Source: Rhizobium sp. JAB6 (GTDB lineage Bacteria; Pseudomonadota; Alphaproteobacteria; Rhizobiales; Rhizobiaceae). From it: a DNA stretch of 64,000 nucleotides. Below are positions 27,928-36,881 of the stretch, one piece after another. The stretch's first letter is position 1; each line of letters starts with the position of its first letter. The stretch lies in the NCBI RefSeq assembly GCF_003024605.1, contig NZ_PYJQ01000009.1:558001-622000 (forward strand). The letters are read 5' to 3'. Under the pieces are notes generated by a model that made no database searches, was not told the origin of the DNA, and saw nothing but the letters and a program-made list of their open reading frames with translations. The position numbers and the translations under genes are program-made.

Positions 27928-27981
27928 TCAGATCCGTGGGTTCACGGCACCGAGGCGCAGCATCATAAACAAGATATCCAT
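27928..27981 (-). CDS. 17-residue leader peptide MDILFMMLRLGAVNPRI
   Basis: ATG 27981 is preceded by AAGGAGG, a perfect ribosome-binding site with good spacing, which makes translation likely. The peptide is 17 residues and ends 154 bases before the ABC exporter start on the same strand. Its middle (MMLRLG) resembles the M-R-L-type motifs of drug-dependent stalling peptides such as ErmDL, though that is analogy, not homology. The gap to the exporter can form hairpins. A regulatory, ribosome-sensing role is inferred. Confidence 0.6.
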   Translation of the reverse strand: MDILFMMLRLGAVNPRI

Positions 27982-28016
27982 CTGAGCCTCCTTCTTTCGC
28001 AAGTTGTAGAGCGCCT

Positions 28017-28039
28017 GACTTTTAGCGCGACTTTTGTCG
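28017..28039 (-). promoter_or_regulatory. direct repeats upstream of the leader ORF
   Basis: GACTTTTAGCG (28017-28027) and GACTTTTGTCG (28029-28039) repeat with 12-base phasing, about one helical turn, upstream of the leader ORF. The second half includes the palindrome CGACTTTTGTCG (28028-28039). Could be an operator for the leader-ABC unit, or for trmL on the other strand. Confidence 0.35.
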
Positions 28040-28167
28040 TTTGAAAAGCGAAATATGCCGCAAAAATAGGCTGAATTCTTCAATTCTGCTGATGGGAGAC
28101 ATCACGGAAATCGAGGGGCCTGCGAAAAACCGGAGACAAGTCGAGGCGATTTCGCTAGTTGCAGCAC

Positions 28168-28644
28168 ATGACAAAACTGCGCATCGCCCTTTACCAACCC
28201 GACATTCCCGGCAATACCGGCACGATCCTGCGCCTTGCCGCTTGCCTCGGTCTCGGTGTCGACATTATCGAGCCTGCCGGCTTCGACATATCCGACCGCA
28301 ATCTCAAGCGTGTCGGCATGGATTATCTCGCCGCCGTCACCCTGACCAGGCACGTCAACTGGGAACGCTTCGAGGCGTGGAGGCAGGAAAGCGGACGGCG
28401 GCTCGTGCTTGCCTCGACGAAGGCGGCGCAACGCTACACGGACTTTGCCTTCCGTGACGGCGATGTTCTCCTTTTCGGCCGCGAGAGTGCCGGCGTGCCG
28501 GAGCACGTACACGAAAAGGCCGATGCCCGCATCCTGATCCCCATGGTCGAGGGTCAACGCTCCATCAATGTCGCGATGTCGGCGGCCATGATTTCAGGTG
28601 AGGCGCTGCGACAGACATACTACGGCGCCGCGCGTCAGATATGA
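28168..28644 (+). CDS. trmL: tRNA (cytidine/uridine-34 2'-O)-methyltransferase
   Basis: A 158-residue SPOUT methyltransferase that modifies the wobble base of the two leucine tRNAs. The trefoil-knot motifs are present: YQPDIPGNTGTILRLAACLG at the start, LLFGRESAGVP, and IPMVEGQRSINVAMSAAM near the end. Start: ATG 28168 is chosen over the TTG nine bases upstream. The last codons run into a repeat-like element that begins at the TGA stop. It is divergent from the ABC exporter leader. Confidence 0.93.
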   Translation: MTKLRIALYQPDIPGNTGTILRLAACLGLGVDIIEPAGFDISDRNLKRVGMDYLAAVTLTRHVNWERFEAWRQESGRRLVLASTKAAQRYTDFAFRDGDVLLFGRESAGVPEHVHEKADARILIPMVEGQRSINVAMSAAMISGEALRQTYYGAARQI

Positions 28645-28740
28645 CGCGCAAGGATCGCTGCAGCATTTTAAAGCTGCCGCGCAATTTTACCGTTAGATCG
28701 ATTCCGGTTTAAGGAATTATGGTTGCAGCCGTTCTCTGCA
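28643..28740. repeat. probable dispersed intergenic element (RIME-like), family C
   Basis: Begins at the trmL stop codon: TGACGCGCAAGGATCGCTGC, AGCATTTTAAA, then TAGATCGATTCCGG and TTTAAGGAATTATGG. From memory this series resembles a common intergenic repeat in Rhizobium genomes (the CTACAGCGTCCTTTGCGCGTC type, read on the other strand). Only one copy is present in this window, so it rests on recall. Confidence 0.4.
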
Positions 28741-28843
28741 CCGGGCAGGAATGTCGCACCGAAGAGGCGTTGGCAGGCCGGATAAAGTGTGAGAAGCTTT
28801 GCCTTGGAATGCTCTAACTCAGGCGACCTTGGCGAGGTGACCC

Positions 28844-30001
28844 ATGTTCCAGACAGCATTCACGCTTTCCCTGACGCAATTCGCACGCACGCTGAGCCTG
28901 CCCGAACGGCTGCAGCATTCCCCAGTGCGCAACCTCGCTCTCGAAGGCCTGCGCCAACGCAATGTCGCCCTCGACGCGCTCTTCTACGACGTCAAGGTCA
29001 TCACGCCGGAGGAAGCCTTCTATATCAGCGACTCGCTGGCCGCCGAGGGCGCGATCATGATCGTGCCGCCGAGCGGCCTCGGGGCGCTCACCCTCTGCGA
29101 AACCATCGATGAGTTCGTCCTGCGCGGCGGCACTGAGACACGGGCGCTCGCAGCCGCCGGCATCGGCGGTTCGGCACTCGGGGCCGCCGCTTTCGCCCGC
29201 AACGTGGCCGATGCGATCGACGCGCCGGTCGCCGTCGTCGTCTCCGGCTATGGTATCGCCGATGTCATCACCGAGGCACTCGGCGGGTTGTTTTTCTTCG
29301 GTCACATGCGGGGTCTACGGCCCTTTCTCGAAAGTCTGGACGATCTTGCCGGCCGTCCCAAGGTCGGAGCGCAGACTGACACGGCGGCGGCTCGCACCAG
29401 CCTCGACACGAGAACCGTGCAGGCGCTTCTTGCCGACCCTCGCCTCTCCTTCCGTCTGCTGACCGGCCATTCCAAGGGAAATCTCGTGCTGTCAGCCGCA
29501 CTGTATAACCTCTGGAAACAGGACGGAGTGCGGGTCGCCGATTTGGCGCGGGAAATGAAGATCGTGACGATCGGCACGCGTATCGCCATGCCGCCAATAT
29601 TTACCGACGTCGTCGACGTCATCGGCGAATGGGACTGGTTCGGCGAGATCAACTCCCGAGCGTTCATTCATGCCGATCGGCGCGTTGCGCAGGCATGGCA
29701 TCATACCAATACTGATTTGAGCGGCCATCTGCCGGTGACCGTCACGCTAATGGAGATCCTGGCGGCATCTCCCCTTGCCGCAGATCAGAAGGCTGGAGAA
29801 CATCGAACGGCAAATCCCGACGTCGCGACCGAGCCGTCGGCAACACGAGAGACGAAGCCGCTTACACCCGCGGGACTGGGCGGCGAAAACGCGGTCACGA
29901 TCGAGAAAGTCAGGAAAGCTTTCTCCGCAGACGCCAGGCCAGGAATTCAGCTTCCCGCATCCGGCTCGTTGGATGATCCACGATCACCGACGCCGCATTG
30001 A
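28844..30001 (+). CDS. alpha/beta-hydrolase-like protein of unknown function
   Basis: A 385-residue protein with no signal peptide. A G-x-S-x-G nucleophile elbow GHSKG near 207-211 suggests an alpha/beta hydrolase or lipase fold. Before it comes a Gly/Ala-rich segment (AAAGIGGSALGAAAFARNVADA, about 104-125) and a region with FFFGHMRGLRP. The last 70 residues are Pro, Thr, Ala and Glu rich and likely disordered. I do not recognise the family; the catalytic Asp and His are not assigned. SD GAGGTGA precedes the ATG. It follows a repeat element and precedes a small gene on the other strand. Confidence 0.8.
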   Translation: MFQTAFTLSLTQFARTLSLPERLQHSPVRNLALEGLRQRNVALDALFYDVKVITPEEAFYISDSLAAEGAIMIVPPSGLGALTLCETIDEFVLRGGTETRALAAAGIGGSALGAAAFARNVADAIDAPVAVVVSGYGIADVITEALGGLFFFGHMRGLRPFLESLDDLAGRPKVGAQTDTAAARTSLDTRTVQALLADPRLSFRLLTGHSKGNLVLSAALYNLWKQDGVRVADLAREMKIVTIGTRIAMPPIFTDVVDVIGEWDWFGEINSRAFIHADRRVAQAWHHTNTDLSGHLPVTVTLMEILAASPLAADQKAGEHRTANPDVATEPSATRETKPLTPAGLGGENAVTIEKVRKAFSADARPGIQLPASGSLDDPRSPTPH

Positions 30002-30085
30002 GCAGGCTACGATACGCCAGGCCGGTTATCAGGCACGAGACCGTGTCTCGGCCTGGTCGATCGCGGCACTCGCGATGCCTCCAGT

Positions 30086-30343
30086 TCAATCCGCCGATGG
30101 CAGGCGCCGCATGGTGAACTCGATACGATCGCCGTCGACCTGACGCCAGCTTTCGACTTCGGTCCAATAAGCGGCTTTCGGGAATTCATCGAACCATTCA
30201 CGGGCCTTTTCCCGCGCTTCGGGGCGACTGAGACAAAAGGTCTCGCGAACAAATTCGCTCTTCCCGCCTGCAGGATGATCCTGCCGGTAGCGGAATATTC
30301 TGTTTCTCAACCCATCCAGGGGCGGCGGTCCAGGTATCTTCAT
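30086..30343 (-). CDS. hypothetical 85-residue protein
   Basis: A small soluble protein rich in charged residues and Trp (EFPKAAYWTEVESWRQVD in the C-terminal half), starting MKIPGPPPLDG. The ATG at 30343 has GCGAGG upstream. The frame extends further upstream, but that part does not look coding. No family recognised; it may be a conserved rhizobial small protein. It is divergent from hemF across about 175 bp and convergent with the hydrolase-like gene. Confidence 0.65.
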   Translation of the reverse strand: MKIPGPPPLDGLRNRIFRYRQDHPAGGKSEFVRETFCLSRPEAREKAREWFDEFPKAAYWTEVESWRQVDGDRIEFTMRRLPSAD

Positions 30344-30517
30344 GATAAAACCTCGCCTTTGAGAGAGGGAACATAATACCGCATTGTGAAATTTGCGAGT
30401 CGATTCTCCTGCGGCGCTGCAGCACTGGCTGCGCCGCAATCTTGCTGATATTCCAAATCACGATACATGCGGTGCGAATCGCGGGCCGCCGGCTGCTCGC
30501 ACCGTCGGAGAGCGTGA

Positions 30518-31429
30518 ATGGAACGACCTAATCTTCCCAAGGGATTACCCGAGGATATTGAAGAAAAGAAAGAGGCCGCACGGCACTGGTTCGAAGGCCT
30601 GCGCGACACGATCTGCGCGGAATTCGAGCAGTTGGAAAACGAGCTGACCGGCCCGCTTTCCGACCAGGAACCGGGCCGCTTCGTCGCTAAGGACTGGCAG
30701 AGGGACAAGGGTCAGGGCGGCGGCGGCCGCATGTCGATGATGGAAGGCCGCGTGTTCGAAAAGGTCGGCGTCCATACGTCGACGGTCCATGGCGAATTCT
30801 CCCCCGACTTTCGCAGCCAGATTCCCGGCGCCGAGGAAGATCCCCGCTTTTGGGCCTCGGGGCTGTCGCTGATCGCCCACCCTGTCAATCCGAATGTGCC
30901 GGCGGTGCATATGAACACTCGCATGGTCGTGACGACGAGCCAATGGTTCGGCGGCGGCGCCGACCTGACACCAGTGCTCGATCGCCGGCGCACCCAGGAA
31001 GATCCCGACAGCGCCCTCTTCCACCGCGCCATGCAGATCGTCTGTGATCGTCATGCCGTCGCCGACTATCAGCGATACAAAAGCTGGTGCGACGAATATT
31101 TCTTTCTGAAGCATCGCAACGAGCCGCGCGGCATCGGCGGCATCTTCTTCGACTGGCTGCATTCGACGGAGGAAGCCGGCGGCTGGAACGCGGATTTCGC
31201 CTTCACCCGCGATGTCGGTCGTGCCTTCACGATGGTCTATCCGCGCATCGTCCGCTCCAATTTCAATGAAACATGGACGGAAGAAGACCGTGACGAGCAA
31301 TTAATTCGCCGCGGACGTTATGTGGAGTTCAATTTGCTCTACGATAGAGGTACAATATTCGGGTTGAAGACAGGCGGCAACGTGGAGTCGATCCTATCGT
31401 CTCTGCCGCCGGTGGTGCGTTGGCCCTGA
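30518..31429 (+). CDS. hemF: oxygen-dependent coproporphyrinogen-III oxidase
   Basis: Decarboxylates coproporphyrinogen III to protoporphyrinogen IX in haem synthesis, using O2. A 303-residue protein of normal length. Landmarks: [20 protein letters not shown] near 67-86, HMNTRM, the [11 protein letters not shown] block near 147, [20 protein letters not shown], and the C-terminal [19 protein letters not shown]. The ATG at 30518 is used. A degenerate family B repeat begins directly at its TGA stop. Confidence 0.96.
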   Translation: MERPNLPKGLPEDIEEKKEAARHWFEGLRDTICAEFEQLENELTGPLSDQEPGRFVAKDWQRDKGQGGGGRMSMMEGRVFEKVGVHTSTVHGEFSPDFRSQIPGAEEDPRFWASGLSLIAHPVNPNVPAVHMNTRMVVTTSQWFGGGADLTPVLDRRRTQEDPDSALFHRAMQIVCDRHAVADYQRYKSWCDEYFFLKHRNEPRGIGGIFFDWLHSTEEAGGWNADFAFTRDVGRAFTMVYPRIVRSNFNETWTEEDRDEQLIRRGRYVEFNLLYDRGTIFGLKTGGNVESILSSLPPVVRWP

Positions 31430-31521
31430 AGCGCGTCGCATACTAGGGCGGAAATTTTGCGATCGCGACCTATGGGAAACCTCAAGCGCAGCAAACGATT
31501 GAAAGATCGCGATGCGCTTGA
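31430..31521. repeat. dispersed intergenic repeat, family B, degenerate copy 3
   Basis: Starts right after the hemF stop codon. It shares GCGTCGCA, TTTTGCGA, GAAACCT, and especially ATTGAAAGATCGCGATGCGC with copies at 16674 and 44360, but the middle has diverged. Confidence 0.5.
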
Positions 31522-31613
31522 ACCGTTCAACATTAAATGATCGGACAATGCCCTGAAATCAGCGGGAGGAGTGCCTAAGTGACCTAATGCTCGTTCGATC
31601 GGAGGAGGTTGTA

Positions 31614-31892
31614 ATGGCAGCAGAGAAACAAGTCACGGAAGCGTCGAAAGAACAGAAACTATCGCGCACGGTCGATAGCCCGGAGTTCATCATCCGGCTG
31701 GCGGAGGATATGCGGACCCGCAGTGGATCCGATCTGCCCCTCTCCTGCTTCATAGAGCAGGTGAGAATGCAGTTGGCGGGCAAATCTCCAAGCGATATCG
31801 CTCGCTTCGCGGCCGATCGTGCGGCCAAGCAGGCGTCTATCACCCGATATCAATCTTCGGATTGCTTCAAATCCTGGGCGATGCCGGATTGA
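31614..31892 (+). CDS. hypothetical 92-residue protein
   Basis: A soluble small protein (MAAEKQVTEASKEQ at the start, then LAEDMRTRSGSDLPLSCFIE and FAADRAAKQASI) with one Cys pair (CFIE, DCFK). ATG 31614 has GGAGGAGG upstream, so translation is likely. I do not recognise the family. It stands alone after hemF and the repeat, before a DUF1059 gene. Confidence 0.6.
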   Translation: MAAEKQVTEASKEQKLSRTVDSPEFIIRLAEDMRTRSGSDLPLSCFIEQVRMQLAGKSPSDIARFAADRAAKQASITRYQSSDCFKSWAMPD

Positions 31893-32016
31893 TGTCCGGA
31901 AGGCGGCCGCCGGCAAGCGGGAGACTTGCCGGACGGCAGAAACCTTTTCTCGTTCGTTGCGTTTAGGCCATCAGGTCCTTTGTGGGCGAGAATCCGTTGA
32001 AGATGAGGAGGAAGAT

Positions 32017-32202
32017 ATGCGACTGTTCGAATGTGGTACGCTCGTGCCCGGTTGCGCTTGGCACACCCGCGCCAAGGATGACGCCGAGGTGGTTCGCCGT
32101 GCGGTCGAGCACATGCGCGAAGCGCATGGCGAAACCATCATCCGCGAAAACATGGTCGACAATATCAAGGCCCGGATTCGCGACGAGGCCAACGCAGCCT
32201 GA
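32017..32202 (+). CDS. DUF1059 domain-containing protein
   Basis: A 61-residue protein that reads MRLFECGTLVPGCAWHTRAK and ends with an amphipathic helix (AVEHMREAHGETIIRENMVD), the layout of DUF1059 with a conserved C and W-H in its N-terminal half. The ATG at 32017 follows GAGGAGGAAG. The Cys, His and acidic residues may form a small metal-binding fold; function unknown. It converges with the cca operon, 42 bases from the cca stop. Confidence 0.8.
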   Translation: MRLFECGTLVPGCAWHTRAKDDAEVVRRAVEHMREAHGETIIRENMVDNIKARIRDEANAA

Positions 32203-32244
32203 TCGGCAGCCCGGCCAGTCAGTCCCGCGGATCAGGCTTCGGGA

Positions 32245-33501
32245 TCAGGCACTGGCCAAGTCCTTGAGTCGGGCGAGAAGGCTCGCCCGGTTCATTGCAA
32301 AATTCCCGTCCAGCCACTCCTGTTCGAGTTTGCCAAGAAGCTCGCCCACGCGCGGTCCCGCATTGACCCCCGCAGCAAGCGCATCCGCGCCATTGAGCGG
32401 AAAAGCGGGCTTCTTCCAGTTTGCGGCACGCTCCAGCAATTTCCCAAGGCGCGCCACGCGCGCCATCTCCTCAAAATCCCCTTCCGCCTTGCTCCGCGCA
32501 GCAGCCAGCGTCAGCTTCAGGCGAACCGCAATACCGGTCGGGTCATGGCGATAAAGCAGGCGGTCGAGGCCCGCTTCCGAAATATCGTCCTTGACGGTTG
32601 GTGCGCTCGCCCAGGCCTGCAAGTAGGCGCCTTCCGCTTTCGAGAGGCGCAGGCGCTCGGCAAGCTCGGCAAGCCTTGCCACATCGGGCGGCACGATGGC
32701 GGCAAGACGAAGCAGAGCCTCCGCCGGCCAATGGAGCGCTTTCTCAGCGGCCATCAGCCCGGGAATGGCATCGATCCCCCACTTCTCGGTTTCCGGCAGC
32801 ACTTCGGTCAAAATGCCGATCTGGCGCATCCAGAGCAGCGCCCTGCCGGGATCCGGAGCCGACAGCAGTTTCTTCATTTCGGACCAGACGCGCTCGGCCG
32901 AGAGCATTGAAATCTTTGATTTTGCGGCGGCGCAGGCACGCAGACCATCCGCATCCGGGCGGCCGCTGCCGTAATAAGCGAAGAAACGGAAGAAGCGCAG
33001 GATACGCAAATGATCCTCGGCAATCCGCGTCGCAGCATCACCGATGAAGCGGATATTGCGGCGTTCCAGATCGGCAAGCCCGCCGACGAGATCCACCACC
33101 TCGCCATCGGCAGACGCATAGAGCGCATTGATCGTCAGGTCCCGCCGCTCGGCATCCGCCTGCCAATCCCTGCTGAAGGCCACTACGGCACGCCGTCCGT
33201 CCGTTTCAACATCCCGCCGCAAGGTAGTGATCTCAAACGGCTTTCCATTGATCACCAGAGTAACCGTGCCATGCGCGATACCTGTCGGCACCGCCTTGAT
33301 CCCGGCCGCCTCCGCTCTCTCCACGACCGTTTCCGGCAGGAGAGTTGTGGCTATGTCGATATCGGCGACCGGCAATCCCATCAGGCTGTTGCGGACGGCA
33401 CCGCCGACCACGCGCCCCTCGCCGCCGTCGGCATCGAGCAGCGTCAGCACCCGCTGCAATGCCTCATCGCGAAACCAGGCCTCATCGGCAACGGACGTCA
33501 T
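32245..33501 (-). CDS. cca: CCA tRNA nucleotidyltransferase / poly(A) polymerase family
   Basis: A 418-residue class II nucleotidyltransferase. The GG-x-VR motif (VVGGAVRNSLMG, near 31-42) and the DxD of the catalytic site (ADIDIAT, Asp47 and Asp49) are intact, followed by the RRD motif (ERRDLTINAL) and the EDHLRILRFFRF motif. Adds CCA to tRNA 3' ends, or poly(A) if it is PcnB-like; the two are hard to tell apart here. Third gene in a minus-strand operon: its start overlaps the Nudix gene end by four bases. Confidence 0.93.
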   Translation of the reverse strand: MTSVADEAWFRDEALQRVLTLLDADGGEGRVVGGAVRNSLMGLPVADIDIATTLLPETVVERAEAAGIKAVPTGIAHGTVTLVINGKPFEITTLRRDVETDGRRAVVAFSRDWQADAERRDLTINALYASADGEVVDLVGGLADLERRNIRFIGDAATRIAEDHLRILRFFRFFAYYGSGRPDADGLRACAAAKSKISMLSAERVWSEMKKLLSAPDPGRALLWMRQIGILTEVLPETEKWGIDAIPGLMAAEKALHWPAEALLRLAAIVPPDVARLAELAERLRLSKAEGAYLQAWASAPTVKDDISEAGLDRLLYRHDPTGIAVRLKLTLAAARSKAEGDFEEMARVARLGKLLERAANWKKPAFPLNGADALAAGVNAGPRVGELLGKLEQEWLDGNFAMNRASLLARLKDLASA

Positions 33502-34133
33502 CTATAAAGCCTTTCATAAAGCGTGCGGACGATACCCGCCGTTATGCCCCAGATCATGCGCTGTCCATAGGGCATGCGATAGAAATGGCGTTCCGTCCCC
33601 TGCCAAAGCATCGTGTCGGTCACATGGTGGTCGGGGTTCATCAGGAAGGAGAGCGGCACCTCGAAGGCATCCTCCACTTCGGTGGGATTGAGAGCCAGAT
33701 GAAAGCCCGGCTTCACCACGGCAAGAACGGGCGTGATGCGAAATCCGGTCGCCGCCAGATAATGCGGCAGCCGCGCGACAGGCTCGATGAAGATATCGGC
33801 AAGCCCGATTTCCTCGCCCGCCTCACGCACCGCCGCCATTTCCGGCGACGCGTCTTCCGGATCGATAGCCCCGCCCGGAAAGGCGATCTGGCCGGAATGC
33901 TTGCGCAAGGTCGATGTCCTGAGCGTGAAGATGACCTTGGCATCGTCGCCGTTGTCGACGACAGGCACAAGCACGGCGGCATCCTTGAGCTTCAGGTCCG
34001 CGACCTGCGATATGGTCTCGGGGTTGAGGAGATGATCGCCGTGATCGCGCCAGGCAAGCTCCACCGGCCCTCCGCTCTGATGGAGGGCGCGACGGCGGAA
34101 TTCGTCCGCGGAATAAAGGGGGAATTCATTCAT
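33498..34133 (-). CDS. CoA pyrophosphatase, Nudix family
   Basis: A 211-residue Nudix hydrolase. The Nudix box lies near residues 88-111 and ends VREAGEEIGL; the usual Glu after the first glycine is replaced by Ala, as in the CoA-pyrophosphatase (NudL) group. Residues before it (LRKHSGQIAFPGGAID) match the CoA-specific UPF0035 motif. It hydrolyses CoA or CoA derivatives. It overlaps both neighbours by four bases (cca downstream, DUF1285 upstream), so the three genes are tightly coupled. Confidence 0.9.
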   Translation of the reverse strand: MNEFPLYSADEFRRRALHQSGGPVELAWRDHGDHLLNPETISQVADLKLKDAAVLVPVVDNGDDAKVIFTLRTSTLRKHSGQIAFPGGAIDPEDASPEMAAVREAGEEIGLADIFIEPVARLPHYLAATGFRITPVLAVVKPGFHLALNPTEVEDAFEVPLSFLMNPDHHVTDTMLWQGTERHFYRMPYGQRMIWGITAGIVRTLYERLYR

Positions 34134-34753
34134 CGAGTGAGCGCATCCAGTTCGGCAACCGGCATGACGGGAAAGATAGAGGTGCCGGAACGCACGCAGA
34201 AGATCTCGCGCCCGGCAATCACGACGGACTCACCGAGCTCGATGAGATCGTACATGACCGCACGCGTCACCAGAGCCTCGAGCCGCCCGCGGACATGCAG
34301 ATAAGGCTTCAGCTCGTCGTTCTCGCCGCGGATGACGAAACGGATTGGATGATCCCTGCCCGCCTCGACGACATCGCCCACATTCGTGCGGAAGGTCAGC
34401 ACTCGTCTGCCTTCGCGCTCCGTCACGCTCATCTCGACAGCCACGAAAGGCGCATCGACAACGCGAATGCCTACCTTTTCTACAGGCGTGACGAGATAGG
34501 TCTTCCCATCCTCGTCCTTGCGCAGAACTGTGGAAAACAGCCGCACCAAGGGCGCGCGGCCGATCGGCGTGCCGAGATAGAACCAGGTGCCGTCGGCGCG
34601 GATCTCCATGTCGATATCGCCGCAGAACGGCGGATTCCAGCGATCGACGGGCGGCAGACCCTTTTTGGAACCGCCGCTATCGCCGGCCGCGCGCGAAATC
34701 AGCGCCGCCAGGCTTGCGGCATCGCCCGTTGTCCTGATTTCCTCGGTTGCCAT
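34130..34753 (-). CDS. DUF1285 domain-containing protein
   Basis: A 207-residue protein that I take as DUF1285 from its context and pattern: GGSKKGLPPVDRWNPPFCGDIDMEIRADGTWFYLGTPIGR near 27-66. No catalytic motif is obvious. It is the first gene of the DUF1285-Nudix-cca unit, and this order recurs across alphaproteobacteria as I recall. It diverges from the moxR operon, with about 165 bp shared promoter space. A role in RNA or nucleotide metabolism is guessed from the partners only. Confidence 0.85.
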   Translation of the reverse strand: MATEEIRTTGDAASLAALISRAAGDSGGSKKGLPPVDRWNPPFCGDIDMEIRADGTWFYLGTPIGRAPLVRLFSTVLRKDEDGKTYLVTPVEKVGIRVVDAPFVAVEMSVTEREGRRVLTFRTNVGDVVEAGRDHPIRFVIRGENDELKPYLHVRGRLEALVTRAVMYDLIELGESVVIAGREIFCVRSGTSIFPVMPVAELDALTR

Positions 34754-34920
34754 TCTTCTGTCCCGGTTGGTCGTTAGTCAGGAATATGACAGTTCTCACG
34801 AGATAGTCATTTGAAACGTGCTTGTCAGCGGTCTTGCTGGCGATAAGTTGTATTGATTATGAGGCAAATGTGTAACGTCTGCGAATCGCGCGCACCGTTT
34901 TTCTGCCATTGGAGACGCAA

Positions 34921-35934
34921 ATGGGCATGATCAAATCGACCGAAACGAGCCTCGACGAGCAGGCCATCATCGCCTCCGCCGAAAAGGCGCTCAGCGATAT
35001 TGCCCGCGTCCGCGCAGAGGTATCGAAGGTCATTTTCGGTCAGGAAAGCGTCGTCGAAAACACGCTTCTGGCGGTGCTTGCCGGCGGTCACGCCCTGCTG
35101 GTCGGCGTGCCGGGCCTCGCCAAGACGAAGCTCGTCACCACGCTCGGCGCGGTCCTCGGTCTTGCCTCCAATCGCGTGCAGTTCACGCCGGATCTGATGC
35201 CGTCGGACATTCTCGGCTCCGAAGTCATGGACCAGGATGAAACCGGCCGCCGCTCCTTCCGTTTCGTCAAGGGGCCGGTCTTCGCGCAATTGCTGATGGC
35301 CGACGAAATCAACCGCGCCTCGCCGCGCACGCAATCCGCCCTGCTGCAATCGATGCAGGAATATCATGTGACGATCGCCGGCCAGCGGTACGACCTGCCT
35401 GCCCCCTTCCACGTTCTCGCCACGCAGAACCCGCTGGAGCAGGAGGGCACCTATCCACTGCCGGAAGCCCAGCTCGACCGTTTCCTGCTGCAGGTGGACG
35501 TCGATTATCCCGAGCTTGCCGACGAGCGCCGCATCCTGCTCGAAACCACGGGCTTGAGCGAAGCGACGCCGCAGGCTGTCATCGACGCCGAGCGCCTTCT
35601 GGAAATTCAGCAGCTCATCCGCCAGATGCCCGTTAGCGACGGTGTGGTCGATGCGATCCTGTCGCTCGTGCGTTCGGCTCGCCCGGGTCAAGGCAATACC
35701 TCGACCGACAAGCACGTCGCCTGGGGTCCGGGCCCGCGCGCCGGTCAGGCAATGATGCTCTGCGCCCGCGCTCGCGCGCTCTATCAAGGCCGGCTTGCTC
35801 CGTCGATCGACGACATTCATGCGCTTGCCGAACCTGTATTGGAACACCGCATGGCGCTGACTTTTGCAGCTCGCGCCGAAGGCATGTCCGTGCGGGATGT
35901 CATTGCAGGGCTGGTCAAGCAGTCGAGATCATGA
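34921..35934 (+). CDS. moxR: MoxR family AAA+ ATPase
   Basis: A 337-residue AAA+ protein. Walker A GVPGLAKT is at residues 62-69, Walker B LLMADEINRA near 125, and the arginine-containing sensor blocks are in place (LATQNPLEQEGTYPLPEAQLDR). MoxR proteins act as chaperones for partner proteins with DUF58/VWA domains. ATG 34921 is preferred to an in-frame TTG at 34909. First gene of a five-gene operon: DUF58, a BatA/DUF4159 protein, a large membrane protein and a GNAT. In Rhizobium leguminosarum the equivalent operon is known to be needed for envelope integrity. Confidence 0.95.
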   Translation: MGMIKSTETSLDEQAIIASAEKALSDIARVRAEVSKVIFGQESVVENTLLAVLAGGHALLVGVPGLAKTKLVTTLGAVLGLASNRVQFTPDLMPSDILGSEVMDQDETGRRSFRFVKGPVFAQLLMADEINRASPRTQSALLQSMQEYHVTIAGQRYDLPAPFHVLATQNPLEQEGTYPLPEAQLDRFLLQVDVDYPELADERRILLETTGLSEATPQAVIDAERLLEIQQLIRQMPVSDGVVDAILSLVRSARPGQGNTSTDKHVAWGPGPRAGQAMMLCARARALYQGRLAPSIDDIHALAEPVLEHRMALTFAARAEGMSVRDVIAGLVKQSRS

Positions 35935-35960
35935 TGCGGATGTCGAGGAGAGTATAGCGC

Positions 35961-36881
35961 GTGGCATCCATCGGACAGACCGTCAGACCGACCTCAGGCA
36001 ACGATGCCCTCTCCCGAGCCCGCAGCCGCGCCGCCCTCGTGCCCGATTGCCTAGTCGAAGCCAAGCGCATCGCCAACACTGTGATTGCCGGATGGCACGG
36101 TCGGCGCAAGCGCGGCATCGGCGAGAATTTCTGGCAGTTCCGCCCCTATACCGAAGGCGAAAGCCTGTCGCGCATCGACTGGCGACGTTCGGCCCGAGAC
36201 GATCATACCTATATCCGCGATCATGAATGGGAAGCCGCCCACACGATCTGGCTCTGGGCGGATCTGTCGCCATCCATGATGTATAAGTCTACCTATGGCC
36301 ATGTGTCCAAGGAGGGCCGCGCTCTCGTCCTCATGCTGGCGCTGGCGGAAATTCTTTCCCGCTCCGGCGAACGCATCGGCTGCCCTGGCATCATGGAGCC
36401 GGTTTCGACTCGCAACGCCGCCGAGCGTCTTGCTGCAGCCCTGATGCATACACCGCTCGAAGGCGGTCTTCCGCAGACATCAATGATCCGCGGCTGGAGC
36501 GATATCGTGCTGATCGGCGATTTTCTCGATGATGCCGATAGCGTCATGGGCAGGATCGGGCCGCTGGCCCGTCGTGGTCTGCGGGGCCACGTAATCGAGG
36601 TTGCCGACCCCGCCGAAGAACTCTTTCCCTATAGCGGACGCACCGAATTCAGCGATCCCGAAACGGGCTCGAAGCTCATCGCCGGCCGCGCGGAAAACCT
36701 GCGCGAGGACTATCAGCGCGCCTATCTCGCACGGCGTGAAAATCTCGGCCAGTCGCTGCGTCAGCTCGGCTGGACCTTCCTCAGTCACCGCACAGATCGG
36801 CTGGCTTCCGAAGCCCTGGTGGCCGTGCATATGTATCTCTCAGGCATGCCCGCGAGGGTAGCTTCTGGAGGGCAGCCATGA
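35961..36881 (+). CDS. DUF58 domain-containing protein
   Basis: A 306-residue protein with the DUF58 signature: RRKRGIGENFWQFRPYTEGE and SRIDWRRSARDDHTYIRDHE, followed by a VWA-like region. Start is GTG 35961, preceded by GAGGAG. Partner of MoxR in the operon. The stop overlaps the next start by four bases (ATGA), so translation should be coupled. Confidence 0.93.
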   Translation: MASIGQTVRPTSGNDALSRARSRAALVPDCLVEAKRIANTVIAGWHGRRKRGIGENFWQFRPYTEGESLSRIDWRRSARDDHTYIRDHEWEAAHTIWLWADLSPSMMYKSTYGHVSKEGRALVLMLALAEILSRSGERIGCPGIMEPVSTRNAAERLAAALMHTPLEGGLPQTSMIRGWSDIVLIGDFLDDADSVMGRIGPLARRGLRGHVIEVADPAEELFPYSGRTEFSDPETGSKLIAGRAENLREDYQRAYLARRENLGQSLRQLGWTFLSHRTDRLASEALVAVHMYLSGMPARVASGGQP

